NCBI GenBank assembly: GCA_958510825.1
Contig: OY294044.1
Location: 41,514,791-41,578,790 of the forward strand
DNA length: 64,000 bases
Direction of reading: 5' to 3'
Source: Brachypterus glaber
Taxonomy: Eukaryota > Arthropoda > Insecta > Coleoptera > Kateretidae
Shown here in pieces: positions 32,812 to 44,398 of the stretch. Within the stretch, counting starts at the first letter, position 1, and every line of letters starts with the position of its first letter. The notes below the pieces were generated by a model that was not told the DNA's origin, ran no database searches, and was given only the letters and a program-made list of their open reading frames with translations. A program made the translations under genes and the position numbers.

Positions 32812-34285
32812 TACAGGGTTATTCACGGAAGTGATCTATTAAAAGTTTATGGAGAACCAATGATTTTAAAAATCTGATATTTCGTACTTTCAGGTTTTTC
32901 TATATGGCTAATCGATTAAAAATATTTTCATGCTTGTGCCACTTCCAGTTGTACCGGAAGTTGCAATCAACTTTAATTTTTTAAATGGAACACCCTATAT
33001 ATTTTTTAATTTTTAAAATAAGCATTAAATTTGCTTTATTTTATTGTGTAACACATGTCTATCTCTGGTAAATTTTGAGTTATTGGCAAACTCAAGCACC
33101 CCTAAAAAATAATTTCTCCTTGATCTTTTAAATTGGAGAAGAGTTGTTTAGTAGTTTACTCAATAATACTTAACCGAATTATCCCAAGCTGAAACAGAAC
33201 CCAAAGTTTATACAGGGTGTCTCATAAAGCAGGTCAAATCTAACAAATTTAAAATAGCCATAACTCATTTTTTTTAATGGCACCCTATTTATTTTTTTAT
33301 TTAGTTAAATAAAGAATTAAATTTGCATTAAAATGAATATAGGATACCCTAAGCTTAACATTAACCGTTTTCGAGTTATTTGCAACAAATGCGTATTTCC
33401 GTTAAAATTGGTTATACATATTAATCAAGTAGGCCAGTAAAATGAATCGATTTGTATTTAGGTATTTACCTTAAGGACCATTAATATTAACCTTAAAAGT
33501 AATGTCCCTTTTCACGTTAGATAAAATATTTTTGAAAATCATCAGGTTTTAAGGCCTCTACGTTTTTCTTCTTGTAATCGTGCATCTTGTGGTTTTTTAA
33601 GATTCTGTGGATTCTTAAATAGCTGCAGGAATTTATCAGGAATTCAGGCATGTGGATGAGCATAAAAGTAACCCAAAACATTGACTTCGTTATTTCTAAT
33701 TGGTTTTGTTAGAGATTTCACTGCGTTTTTTTCCCCAAAATTTGTGTAAATTAATCTATATTTTTCTTTCAGTCTTCGTAAATCGTATTAAATTTTCTGC
33801 AGGTTCTATTAATTATTTAATCATTCTCACTAAAAATAGCAAATAAATCCAAAATAACAGGGTAAAAACAAGACTCTTCCATTATTTTACTCTAATTTAT
33901 TACGATGAAATTTAAGTTAAAGAAATAAAACCGAAATGTCATTTTCCTACTTGATTAAATACTACTTAAAAAATTTATAAAAATACGCCTTTTTTCACAA
34001 TAATTTGCAAATAACTCGAAAACGGTTAATGTTAGGTATAGGGTATCCCATACTCATTTTAAAGAAAATTTTATTCACTATTTAACTAAATAAAAAAATA
34101 TATAGCTGGCCATAAAAAAAAATTAGTTAGGGCCATTTTAAATTCGTTAGATTTGACCTGCTTTCTGAGACACCATGTATAAATTTTGGGTTCTGTTTCG
34201 GCTTAGGATAACTCGGTTAAGTAATATTAAGTAAACCACAAAACAACTTTTCTCCAATTTAAAAAATCAAGGAGAAATTATTATA
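32812..34285. mobile_element. Composite foldback, TACAGGGTTATTCACG type
   Basis: The left end TACAGGGTTATTCACGGAAG with AAAGTTTATGGAGAACCAAT and AATCGATTAAAAATATTTTC equals the arms of the element at 27615-28812; its own right arm is missing. Inside, 33210-34183 is a complete palindrome with ends TACAGGGTGTCTCATAAAGC and GCTTTCTGAGACACCATGTA. Around that, AACAACTCTTCTCCAATTTAA-like sequence continues the symmetry to about 33120 and 34270. Inner arms share AACCGTTTTCGAGTTATTTGC and a TAAAATGAGTATGGGATACCC-like stretch. It is non-coding. Confidence 0.75.
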
Positions 34286-34439
34286 AACTATAAACTTGAA
34301 CTTGAACATCAAAATAAAGCAAGCCAACATTTAGGTAGAATGTATAATAATTAAATATATTTAAGTTAAAAGTCTATGTGTAACTTTTTCATAATCTAGT
34401 TTTAAATCATACCATGGAAATAAACTTATTTGACACGTA

Positions 34440-34690
34440 GAAAGCCACATTAAATATGAAGCTGAAGTTTTCAACGTTTTTTTGCAACGAAAATTCAAAT
34501 AGTAGATTAAAGTACTAGTTTCATAACATACGTTTTTAGCGCACGGGTACAAGTTTAGAAAACAAGCCGCTTGCGCTAGTGCGTTAAAAACGTGTTATGG
34601 AATAAGTGCGCTAAAAACGTGTTATGGAATAAGTGCTGAATTTTCGATGCAAAAAAACGTTGCAAACTTCAGCTTGATCATTAAATTGCT
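34440..34690. repeat. CATAACACG dispersed repeat, palindromic copy
   Basis: AAGCTGAAGTTTTCAACGTT with TTTTTGCAACGAAAATTCA (34459 on) pairs with the complement at 34635-34677. The centre holds AGTACTAGTTTCATAACA and a 27-bp tandem duplication AGTGCGYTAAAAACGTGTTA (34579-34632). It shares TTTCATAACA and GTTTTTAGCG with 4425-4650 and 63437-63710. Confidence 0.75.
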
Positions 34691-36620
34691 TGTCTGGGGG
34701 AACTGCATGGTTTGAGTTATCGTTAAAGCTGCTGGTTTGCTTACAATGTTATTATAGTATAAATACCTCAAAAATAACTACATAATCGTACTGAAACTTA
34801 AGAAACTAGTCGCAAGAGTCCAGCCTAATTACAAATTGAGTTACAGCATGTTAAATCAGTAAAAACCAATAAAACACAACAAAATATTTTAATTTTATAG
34901 TCAAGTGCAGTGTACACAACACAGACCCTTTCCTTTGGTCAATGTGCAGTTATTTTTATTTTGACATGACAGTTGACAGTTGAAGTTTCTAACTAAACGG
35001 TGCAATGTTGCCAAATCGTGCATTGACATATGACAAAATTCGTAATTAAAATTATTAATTAAAGTATGTTCCGGCATGTAAAAAGGGCTGAAATTTTGGC
35101 TAAGTATTTATTTTTTATGTATCTATAAGCATGTAAAGTCTTATCGTTGCAGGCGATTTAGCCCAAAATACTATACCCTCCTTTGTTGACTTCCCATTCC
35201 CACAAAATAAAATATTTTGTCACATTTTTTAATATTACCATATTAAAGTAGGGTCACTTCATCCAGCTTGTTCAACGGCGGTTGTGGGAAAATATTATTA
35301 ATGATGTTCAATAATTTAACAGCAAAAAATGTAAATATTTTTTAACACATTCACTGTCCAATAACCCATATATGTATATGTTATTTAAGTTTACATTAAA
35401 CTTGAACCACATATGCCTCACAGGACTTACAGAAAACCTATGGCATGACCCACATGGACAGTAAACGTGAGGCAGTTTTATGTAAGGGAACTTTGTAGAT
35501 ATTTTTGTACCTTGTATTATATGAGTGCAGAATCTGATGTCAAATGAATTTATTTAGTAAGTATATTTACTAACAAAAAGTTAACGTAATTAGGTAAAAT
35601 AAGGGAAATACGAATGAACAAACCTATGAAATATATTGAAAAGTAAAAAGAATCTTTCAATCGCTTATAATATTTTTCTACAAAATTTAATTAAAATTGC
35701 ATCGATTTTTTATTTATACAAAATATTATCAACGATCATCTATTTATTTTATCTTATATAACTTGATAGTATCAAGATGCTACTATTCTTATGGAAACAG
35801 ATTTATTGCCTCACAAGCCAATAATTTTCCAGACTATTTCGTTTGAGATTTATCTTATCCTATGACGGTTTTGTCTCAACCCTATTTGGGTCAATTTAAG
35901 TTAAGTTAGGCTAGTTTAACATGCCTTGAGGTAAGCTTAGATGAAGTTAATTTATTGCTAGTATATTTGGTTTATAAATTTTTAGTAAAAATCTACTTAA
36001 AAATATTGAACAAATATACATTATACATACAGTGTATTCTCGACATATCGTGGTCACATTTTTTTCCAGACAGGCCAGTACACAGACAATTCTTTCTCGC
36101 GTAAAATATTTAATTTTTTTACTAATGCTAGGCTTTTCTTGGAGAAACTAATAGATAGATTAATGCAGGTTATCTTAGAATAAGTATATTATGTAACTAG
36201 AGAAGAAAGTACAGTTTTTTGTAATAAGTGGAAGTTAGTGCTCGTTATCTCTTTATTAGTTTATCTATATCACAATTTTGATGTAAATAAACAAAAAAGA
36301 ACAAAATTTAAACAAAAAAATTAAAACATACGCATAAAGAGACAGACAAACTAATTAACTAATTTTTAAACCAAAAAATATTTTGAATAATGCAACAAAT
36401 ACTCTAGCACTGATGTCCTTTTAACGTGGAATGATTTAATTCCCTTGTTCTTTTCTTATTTTTCACAGTAAAAATTAGAGATAAGCTGCTTTGTAATTTC
36501 AAAAACTATGTAGGATTTTGATTATTTAAATAAAAATAAATAAAACTTTTTATTTAGAAGTAGGGGAAAAGACCCATGAATGGGTTCCTGTTTCTAAACT
36601 ATGCTTCATAATTTTTAGAT
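34691..36620. other. Intergenic DNA
   Basis: No gene. A weak 130-bp inverted pair (CACATTCACTGTCC at about 35344 and GGACAGTAAACGTG at about 35456) may be a worn-out MITE. TAGGGTCACTTCATC at about 35250 is repeated near 24687. Confidence 0.45.
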
Positions 36621-36624
36621 GTGC

Positions 36625-38080
36625 AACACGGTTCACCTGGGCGATTTTAAATAAAAATTTCGTGGACCCCTACATTTTTTGGAGTAAAACATACCTGATG
36701 ACATAAGAAATCGATTTCCATTTGAAACAAAATCGTAAAAGATACACTTTTTTAGAAAGATAAAAAAACGTTTTTTTGAGTAATAGGGTGTGTCAAAAAA
36801 TTCCGATTTACGAAATCGAAAACGCTCTCTGGCTCAAAAGTTGCTCCTTAGTAAAAAACTGTGGCCACTCAAAAATGAGCCAAATCGATTAATGTTTGGA
36901 TGTAGCTCAAAGCACTCAAACTTTGAAAAATATCGGTACCTGTTTTTCGCATAAAAAGTGATTGTATATAAAATTAAGGAAATTTTGGAGGGTTTCTTTG
37001 GTAATATTTAGAAACAATACTAATTTTGAGAAAACTAAAAAATATATATTTCCCCTTCCCTTAAGTTAGAACATAAAAAAATCGCCAATTATTTGAAGAT
37101 TTTGCGAAAATTTATAGGAAATGGGCATATTTAAAAGGACATAACTTCCTTAGGAATGATGTTTTGACCAAGGTGCATCTAAACTTTTTCTATGTTTTTA
37201 ATGTTAAATAACCACTCATTACTAAAATATTTGTTTTTTGCTTTATATTTTTTTATTTTTTTATTTTTGGTTCTTCATGCGTAAAAATTTACTTTTAAAT
37301 GCATTTATCTTTAAAACGGTTAAACCTGCGATGTTAAACCACAGAAACTTTTTTGTGTGTTTTTACATAAAAAAGTATTCCAACCAAAAAATCAAAGAAA
37401 AGTACACCGAAAAAAGTTTTACACAAAAAACAGAAAATCCAGCCGGTTTCTAATCGAAATTAATTTTCTTTCTCAACTTGAGGAAAAAAATTATGTTTTC
37501 TGTATAATCATGTAGGTTAACATGTATATATGCTTATATACTAATATATAATTTTGCAGATTTTTTATTTAAAACTATTTTTTATGCACTTTTAAAACTT
37601 GCAAAAATTAAATTTTCGCGAAATCTTCAAATAATTGGCGATTTTTTCATGTTCTAACTTAAGAGGAGGGGGGGATATAATTGTTTTAGTTCTTAAATTT
37701 ATTATTGTTTCTAAATATTACCAAAGAAACCCTCCAAAATTTCCTCAATTTTTATCGGTATCAGTTTTTATCCGAAAAACAGGTACCGATTTTTTTTTAA
37801 GTTTGAGTGCTAAACATTTATCGATTTGGCTCATTTTTGAGTGGCCACTGTTTTTTACTAAGGAGCAACTTTTAAGCCAGAGAGCGTTTTTCATTTTGAA
37901 AATCGCGATTTTTTGACACACCTTATTACTCAAAAAAATGTTTTTTTATCTATCTAAAAAAGTGTATCTTTTCTTTCAAATGGGAATTGATTTCTGATGT
38001 CATCAGTTATGTTTTAGTCCAAAAAATGTAGGGGTCCACGAAATTTTTATTTAAAATCGCCCAGGTGAACCGTGGCAATT
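36625..38080. mobile_element. Nested palindrome around hAT-like foldback copy 2
   Basis: The outer arms contain GTTCACCTGGGCGATTTTAA, AAAAATTTCGTGGACCCCTA and AAGTGTATCTTTT-like sequence on both sides in inverse orientation. The inner element 36784-37925 has TAGGGTGTGTCAAAAAATTC ends and shares its arms with 15762-16329. Bases touching the inner ends are TTGAGTAA on the left and TTACTCAA on the right, reverse complements instead of direct repeats, so symmetry runs through the boundary. The inner loop (37140-37560) shares long stretches with the 49.7-55.9 kb element, including GACCAAGGTGCAT, GGTTCTTSATGCGTAAAAAT and AGGTTAACATGTATATA. Short ORFs here are spurious. Confidence 0.85.
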
Positions 38081-38084
38081 AAAA

Positions 38085-38343
38085 AATAAGAAAAATGGCA
38101 AAGTTTAGGCAGCTGGGGTTTTCACAAAGTCAGTTTTACAAGGGTATACCCTCTGGAAGTTTTAGCTGAAAATAAATACAGATTGACATAAAAATAACAA
38201 AATATGTCATAAAAATCTTAAAACTTTTTGGCGAGAAAGTAAGTGCGGTGGAACCGTACCATTTTTATTTTATTATAATATAGAACTTAATGTGTGTAAC
38301 ATTAAAATATATATTGTAACGTTATTTTAATTATAAGGAATAA
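38085..38343. other. Intergenic DNA
   Basis: No gene or repeat recognised. Confidence 0.5.
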
Positions 38344-39549
38344 TACCGTAAAACGGGGTGATTAGGAACGAAAATGAACTTTTGATAGCTACTTCTTTAC
38401 TCTTCAGAGTAGGATTAAGATTTTTCATTTTAAATAAGAGCGAACCTATAAACTATGTATTCCAACCCCAGTTTTACATAAGAATCTTGTCAAAAGCCTA
38501 ATATATATTTTTTATGGATTGTTCTTATTCGCCTCCAGAGGGGGCTGAAAGGAATATAAACGTTTAAAAATGAATATTCTTATTTAAAAGATGCATGCGG
38601 TGAATTAATTAATTAATTAATATTAAAGCCAAAATGAATGCCAGGTGATAAAAATACCCAGTGAGTGTATCAAATTTATGTATTTATTTTTTTTGTCGGA
38701 TTATTATATAAAAACGTTTTTTACAAAGGAATCCGAAAACAATTAAATTTGAAATACTAACTGGATTTCTTTATGCAGGCTCACATATTTAACATAAATG
38801 AACATACACTAGGCTATAAAAAACATCCTAAATTTTTAGGTGATTTTTAAAAGGCGAAAAATGGTCGTAGAGTAATGATAAAAAAGCATATTGAAGCTTC
38901 AAGTTTCCAGTTTAGCTTTAAGTCTCTAGTTTAAATATTTTTATCTATACCGTTTTTGAGTTATCATGAACATATCAGCTGTAAAAAAAATCTAAATTTT
39001 TGTTTGCCTTTCAAAGGGTCCACCGTCTTCAATATTTTTTTTGTGAATTCATCTGATTACTCTTTTAGATTGATTCTTTAATTTAAGTGCTCTGTACAAT
39101 AATTTTATTTTTTTCAATGCTTTTTTTCTTGTATTCCTATATTTCCACACCCCACCTAAACTTAAAATTTACACGGCAAGAGAAAAAAAAAATATTTCAG
39201 ACCTCGAATTGTATCAACAAAATTTTCAGATGTTCAATAGTTATTTTAATATAATATTTCTATAAAATATTAATCATAAACGTACTTAATTTTAATACGG
39301 CCGCTTCCGAGCACAAGTTTTAGCACTATAAAAATTACTGCTATTTTCATTGCATGATAAAGATTTGAATTACTGAATAGTGCTAATGAACTGAAGTTGT
39401 AGGTTAGAATAATTTTAATCTACGGATATTCCTAAATAATTCGTGAAACTTTATAATTCTAGATATGGGCACTCTTATACATGTGCATACATTTTACGCA
39501 GGAACGTCCTATTCACCCCCTTTATTCCTATACACCCCGTTTTACGGTA
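38344..39549. mobile_element. 1.2-kb element with TACCGTAAAACGGGGTG ends
   Basis: TIRs TACCGTAAAACGGGGTG and CACCCCGTTTTACGGTA, about 17-20 bp, sit at the two edges with TA at the tips. A second partial copy of the motif (GTCCTATTCACCCCCTTTATTCC) precedes the right end. The interior has no transposase and no long palindrome. TA-ended Tc1/mariner-type non-autonomous element is the likely class. Confidence 0.8.
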
Positions 39550-39559
39550 ATAATAATTA

Positions 39560-40005
39560 ATTAATAATTATTTATGTTCGTGTAAATTGACAACTTATAA
39601 TTAAAATCAAATTAATACTTTATATAAAATAATTTGTTAGACAACGTATAACAAAGCTTTAATTATATTTTAATTTGTTATAATAATTTATATAAAATAT
39701 TATAATATATATAATAATTTCGTAATAAACTAGAAAATATGCATATTTGTAGGTCGGATATTACTCACGAAAAAAAGTTAAAGATGTTGCGAAGTGTAAG
39801 TTTACCGACATAAAGTTACTTAAGCCAAAATATCACGATTCAAAGCTGCAAGTCTTTTGCGAATAAATTTAAGCTACGATATTTTAGGAACGCTTTGATA
39901 TAAAGTAATTTAATTGTCTTTTTCACAATATAAATTTGTCTGTTTTCTGTCTTCCCCTGTATGCACCCTGCACCCTGGACTGAGGAAGAGCCGATTTACT
40001 GATTT
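39560..40005. other. Intergenic DNA
   Basis: No gene; very AT-rich. Confidence 0.5.
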
Positions 40006-40009
40006 TGTT

Positions 40010-40500
40010 TGAAAACAGCTGTTCAATCATAAAAACAGCTTTTTGCCTAAAAAGGAATAAAAACAACAAGTTTTTCTTAAAAACGGTTAATTTTGCATAA
40101 AAGCAGCTGATTTTTCATAAAAACTGCTGACCGAGACCTAAAAGCTAATTTGGCCTAAAATGCTGATTTGGCCTAAAATGCTGAATTGGCCTAAAATGCT
40201 GAATTGGCTAATTTTGCCTAAAAATGTAATTTTGTTTATTTTGCATAAAAATATATTTTTCCCAAAAACAACTGATAGAGGTATGTATAAAAACAAGGCC
40301 TAAAAAATGTTGATTTTAAAACACAAATAAGTTTGCTTAATAACAGCTGATATTGCTTAAAAACAGCCTACAGAGGCATAAAAACAGCTGATCGAGTCAT
40401 AAAAACATCTGATCGAGTCTAAAAATAGCTGATTTTGCCTAAAATCAGCTGACTAAATAAAAACTGCAAATTCTATATAAAAACAGTTGATCAAAGCCTA
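40010..40500 (+). repeat. AAAACAGCTGATTTTGCCTA minisatellite, left part
   Basis: Many diverged units around AAAACAGCTGATTTTGCCTA, roughly 17-30 bp long, with a run of CCTAAAATGCTGAATTGG at about 40150-40210. The array continues at 41105-41275 beyond a LINE insertion. Confidence 0.85.
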
Positions 40501-41104
40501 ATTTTTTTGGGTTGGTCAAAGCCGGACAACTAGGCCATTAATGGCCCTTTTTGTCACCCCAGGCAATCCCAGTCATTTACTAATTTGAGTCCTCCTTGAA
40601 CCTGCCTGTCCTTTCAATAAAGGTCAGGATATTGGCCCAAGGAAGGTCTCTTAGTTCCTTGTGATTGAGTCTTTGAGTTTCAAAGACTTTCAATCTGATC
40701 CTGTAGTATCTGACACACTCGGCTAGGTAATCCTCTCTGTACTCTGGGCATAGCAAACTCCCCAGAATCCGCATTATTTCCAGGTGCTTCCTTAGCTTGC
40801 AGTGGCTGGTGAGGACCCCTACAAGTTGCCTGAGTGCAGTCCTTCCTTTTTCCGGAAACCAGTCAGTCTTCGATTTGCTTGGTCCAGCCAGGAAGTCCTT
40901 AGTTTTCCGGCCCGTCGACCGTTCTCCATTGCTCCTTTAGCTTGGTATAAGCCCACTCATCGAGAGCGGTCTTTACCTGCTTCTTTGTAACACTCAGTAT
41001 AGGTTCCGGTCCCATGCAGGCCATACCTGATTCGAGTCTTGCAAGTTCGTCTGCTTTCTCGTTTCCGGGAATTCCACTATGACCAGGTGCCCATACCAGT
41101 AACA
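40501..41104 (-). pseudogene. LINE RNase H/C-terminal fragment
   Basis: 5'-truncated 3' end of a non-LTR retrotransposon of an RNase H-bearing (I/R1/Jockey-like) clade. On the minus strand WAPGHSGIPGNEKADELAR (about 41095-41040) is the RNase H C-terminal motif. After it come GPEPILSVTKKQV and a region interrupted by stops and shifts. Then comes a 64-codon open stretch (40774-40580, with LRDLPWANILTFI) that ends naturally. A short A-tract tail stands at 40501-40508. The flanks GATCAAAGCCTA (40489) and GATCAAAACCTA (41105) look like a target duplication, although they also equal minisatellite units. It is clearly GC-richer than its surroundings. Confidence 0.8.
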
Positions 41105-41275
41105 GATCAAAACCTAAAATGAATTGATTTTAAATAAAAACAGTCGATCAAAGTCTAAAATTTGCCATATTTATATAAAAACCTCGATCAGCGAGGCCTA
41201 AAAATAGATGATTTTGAATAAAACTTCTGATTGAGGTCTAAAAACAGCTGTTTTGTCTAAAATCTTGACCGAAAA
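41105..41275 (+). repeat. AAAACAGCTGATTTTGCCTA minisatellite, right part
   Basis: Units such as CTAAAAACAGCTGTTTTGTC continue the array interrupted at 40501. Confidence 0.75.
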
Positions 41276-41425
41276 TTGATTTTTAAGATATATTGATTTT
41301 TAATGACAGATTTAGTTTTATCGATCTTAAAACTCAGATACCAATTTTATTAAATTATCTTGAAACAATCAAAATTTAAATGCCTAATTGGATTTGCCAT
41401 TTTAAATTTCACATATATGTATGTA

Positions 41426-41451
41426 TTATAATAATAATAATAATAATAATC
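41426..41451 (-). repeat. (TTA)n LINE tail
   Basis: An ATAATAATAAT run next to the LINE fragment at 41452; on the minus strand it is the simple-repeat 3' tail. Confidence 0.85.
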
Positions 41452-41955
41452 CTTTATTCCAGCCCAGAGGGCCATATACATAAAATACAAAACATACAAA
41501 ATATCTACAAGAAAATTAATAATTAGCCAATATACAAAAGTTCAAAAGAGCTACCGTCCCCCCATTAAAACTCTACTCCAGGTATGCCATAGATTGGAAC
41601 GCCATAGAATGTCACTCCTTAGCAGAGCCACAATAAAGAGGTTGGAAGATTTATACAGCCGATCGCGGAACCCAAAAGCCCGAAATCTACGAATAGCTAG
41701 GAAGTCATTAACACGAGCCGTAGCAAACATTTCACTAGCACTAGAAAATCTCGGTATGTTATTTAAGAGTCTAAACGCATTATTATAGCACACGCGCAGC
41801 TTATTCCACCATCCCAGTGTATAATTACACCAAAGTTCGGACATGTAGATCCCTGAGCAATATGTTTGAAATAACAGTTTTTTAATGTCAGAGTTACACT
41901 TGGAGAAACGACGGGTTAACATATTACCACGTACGCAGAGGGCTTTTGACATTAA
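41452..41955 (-). pseudogene. LINE reverse transcriptase C-terminal fragment
   Basis: The minus-strand frame 41952-41551 (133 codons) reads LRVCYNNAFRLLNNIPRFSS, SASEMFATARVNDF and FRAFGFRDRL, a C-terminal pattern of non-LTR RT proteins after the thumb (YNNAFR..L..PR..SAS.MF). The 3' UTR (41550-41452) ends in CTGGAATAAAGGAT then (TTA)n. The 5' part is missing. The open frame itself is undamaged, so insertion is fairly recent. The clade is uncertain. Confidence 0.75.
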
Positions 41956-42074
41956 ATATATTTAATATAGATACAGATATAGCTTTACCGACCGCGAAAA
42001 CCGCACCGATACCAATTTTCATCAAAAAATCTAAAGTTTTTAAATGTTTCCACTTAATATTGGATCCTTCATTT

Positions 42075-42175
42075 TAAAATTTTAATAAGTGGTTCGGTTT
42101 CAGCTACCTCATAAGCCAGCAAAAACCTATTTTGCAATGCAAACGGTTCTCCTGGTATGGTAATAATCAGATACA
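42075..42175 (-). repeat. Minisatellite unit fragment
   Basis: Minus-strand GAGGTAGCTGAAACCGAACC matches the core AGGTAGCTGAAAGTGAATC of the units at 9770-10185. Confidence 0.4.
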
Positions 42176-42179
42176 ATTT

Positions 42180-44205
42180 ACTGTGTGCTAAACAAAACTC
42201 TGTTCCTAAAAAAAACATTTAAATTGAGAATTATTTTTTCAAATTTTTTTCAAAAGCAAAAATAATACCTTCCCTTGCAACCCATCGATGCATCGTAAGG
42301 TTAAGCATTGCGCCTCACCTCTCGGTGCCTTAAGTTAGTAATTTGGTCATAACCCCTTATAGGGATCAGTTAAAATCTAATTAAGTTCATGTTCAGGAAA
42401 AATATGAAATGGACAGTTAAAAAGCAATTATTTGTTTAATAGTTTTTTTTTATGTATGGTCTCAAGTTTTTAATTTCAAAGTATTCTTTTAAATGCTTCT
42501 CAAGAAAATAGAATTTATTATAAGAACAGTAAAAGAAACAGTTGAACTTTATAGTTGAGTTGAATTTATATAACTAAAATATAAAATGTCATTCTTTTTC
42601 CGCTTTTTAACAACTTGTAGTTAATTTACAAAGTGAGCAACATTGTAAAAGATTTTTTTTTTATTAAAAAACGCTGGGAAAGTTTTTTTTTTCATATTGT
42701 ATTAAACAATTTTCCACAGGCATAAAAAATAAAGCTTTTTCAGTTTAATTTACTAAGAATTATATCTATAAAATTAAATGCAAAAGCCTATAACTAGAAG
42801 AAGAAAATAATTTATAAAAAAAAATACCTATACACTAAAAAGTCCATCTGTCCGTTCAAATGTCTATGTTATCCCTAATACTGCAATACGTGCTATCCGA
42901 GTTTGTGAATTATTGAATAAAAACCGATTTTTGGGAGCCCGTACAAAATTTTGTAGAAGAGTTATTTTTGAGACACGCTGTATAAATAAAATAAATAAAA
43001 TATCCTTTTGCAAACGTTGCCACATAATATAAATGCTGCCCGTTATTATAATATCATTTTAAGCAAATCCTCACACATCGTGCAACGTGCTTTCTGAAAA
43101 GTCTAAAAATTGTACAGGGTGATCCAACTTTTAGTAAACAAGCCTCAGAGACGGTGGAACAATTACAATTACAATTACAATTTGGTTTTATTTTTATTTA
43201 CTTGTCTGTTCTTGAAATGGTTTTAATAAGTAATATGCACCATATTATTTACGGGGAAGGTGCATTACGACCGATTTATTTATTTTTTCCAGACTGAACC
43301 ATTGTTTTTTTAGATTATTTTTACAAAACTGATTAACTAAAAATTGTGTATTTGTTAATTATTAATTAATTTATCCTATTTATGCTTAAATAAGCTTTTC
43401 TGTTCTTAATTCTACCATTCTATCCCGAAGTTATTATTAATAACTTATTAACTTGAGAGTTTAATGTTACTATAGTTATCTTTAAAGGTATTTTATGTAG
43501 GTAGGTAATTATTTATATTCAAAGTAAATTGTCAAAATGTTGATATTGTGTTTTAAAAATGGGAGAAGTCAATATTTGACAAGGTACCTCGAACATAAAT
43601 GATTTCCTACATAAACTATTACTGCTACTAAGATTACTATAGTATAAATAAAGTTAATTTTTTTTATTAATAAACTTACAAACAGAAAAAATGGACAATT
43701 TTAAGAAACACATTCTCTTAAAAACAAACTAACTAAATTTGGGTCATTTTGGGAAAAACAAATAAATATATCTTGCTGTGGCTTTCTACTGCATAAAATG
43801 GACCATTTATTAACGCCATTTCAAAAACATATAAGGAAATAAAAGTTTTTTTTGAAATTTATTCAACCATTACACTAACTGAGATATTGTCTTATGTACT
43901 GAAAGTTGAATTACCCATTATGGTGGTCCTCAAAAAATAAATGATCTACAAAAAATATTCTATACATTTTTTAGCTACAATTAAAACTCTTGAAGATATG
44001 GGCACAAAAAAAAGAAAAGAAAAAATCAGAACGCGTTTTAGGATCCTCTTCATGTCGGTAAAAATAACATAAAAAAATTTACCAAATTTCAGCTTAACAA
44101 ATTTAATCGCCCACTTAATTTGAAAATAGAAAAAAAAATCAAAATTATATTTTTTTATAAGGTAAGATTTTTTTACTCAAATATAGATGTATATATGTAA
44201 ACATG
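42180..44205. other. Intergenic DNA with a LINE-like tail
   Basis: No gene. (CAATTA)n at about 43159-43180 followed by TTTGGTTTTATTTTTATTTA looks like a minus-strand LINE tail without coding remains. CTGTATAAATAAAATAAATA near 42976 is similar. Otherwise AT-rich. Confidence 0.45.
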
Positions 44206-44398
44206 TATATGGGATAGATAGATAGATAGATATTTATTTGTCTTTGCCAACTTACGTTGGATAGATACGTCAATACAATCATGATTATACATTTTAATAT
44301 AAAGATTTAAAAAAAATATAAATTAAAACTTACATACTATATAAAACATATTAAACATTGAAGTAAAAAACATACAATTAAAAAGGAGAAAAAAGAAA

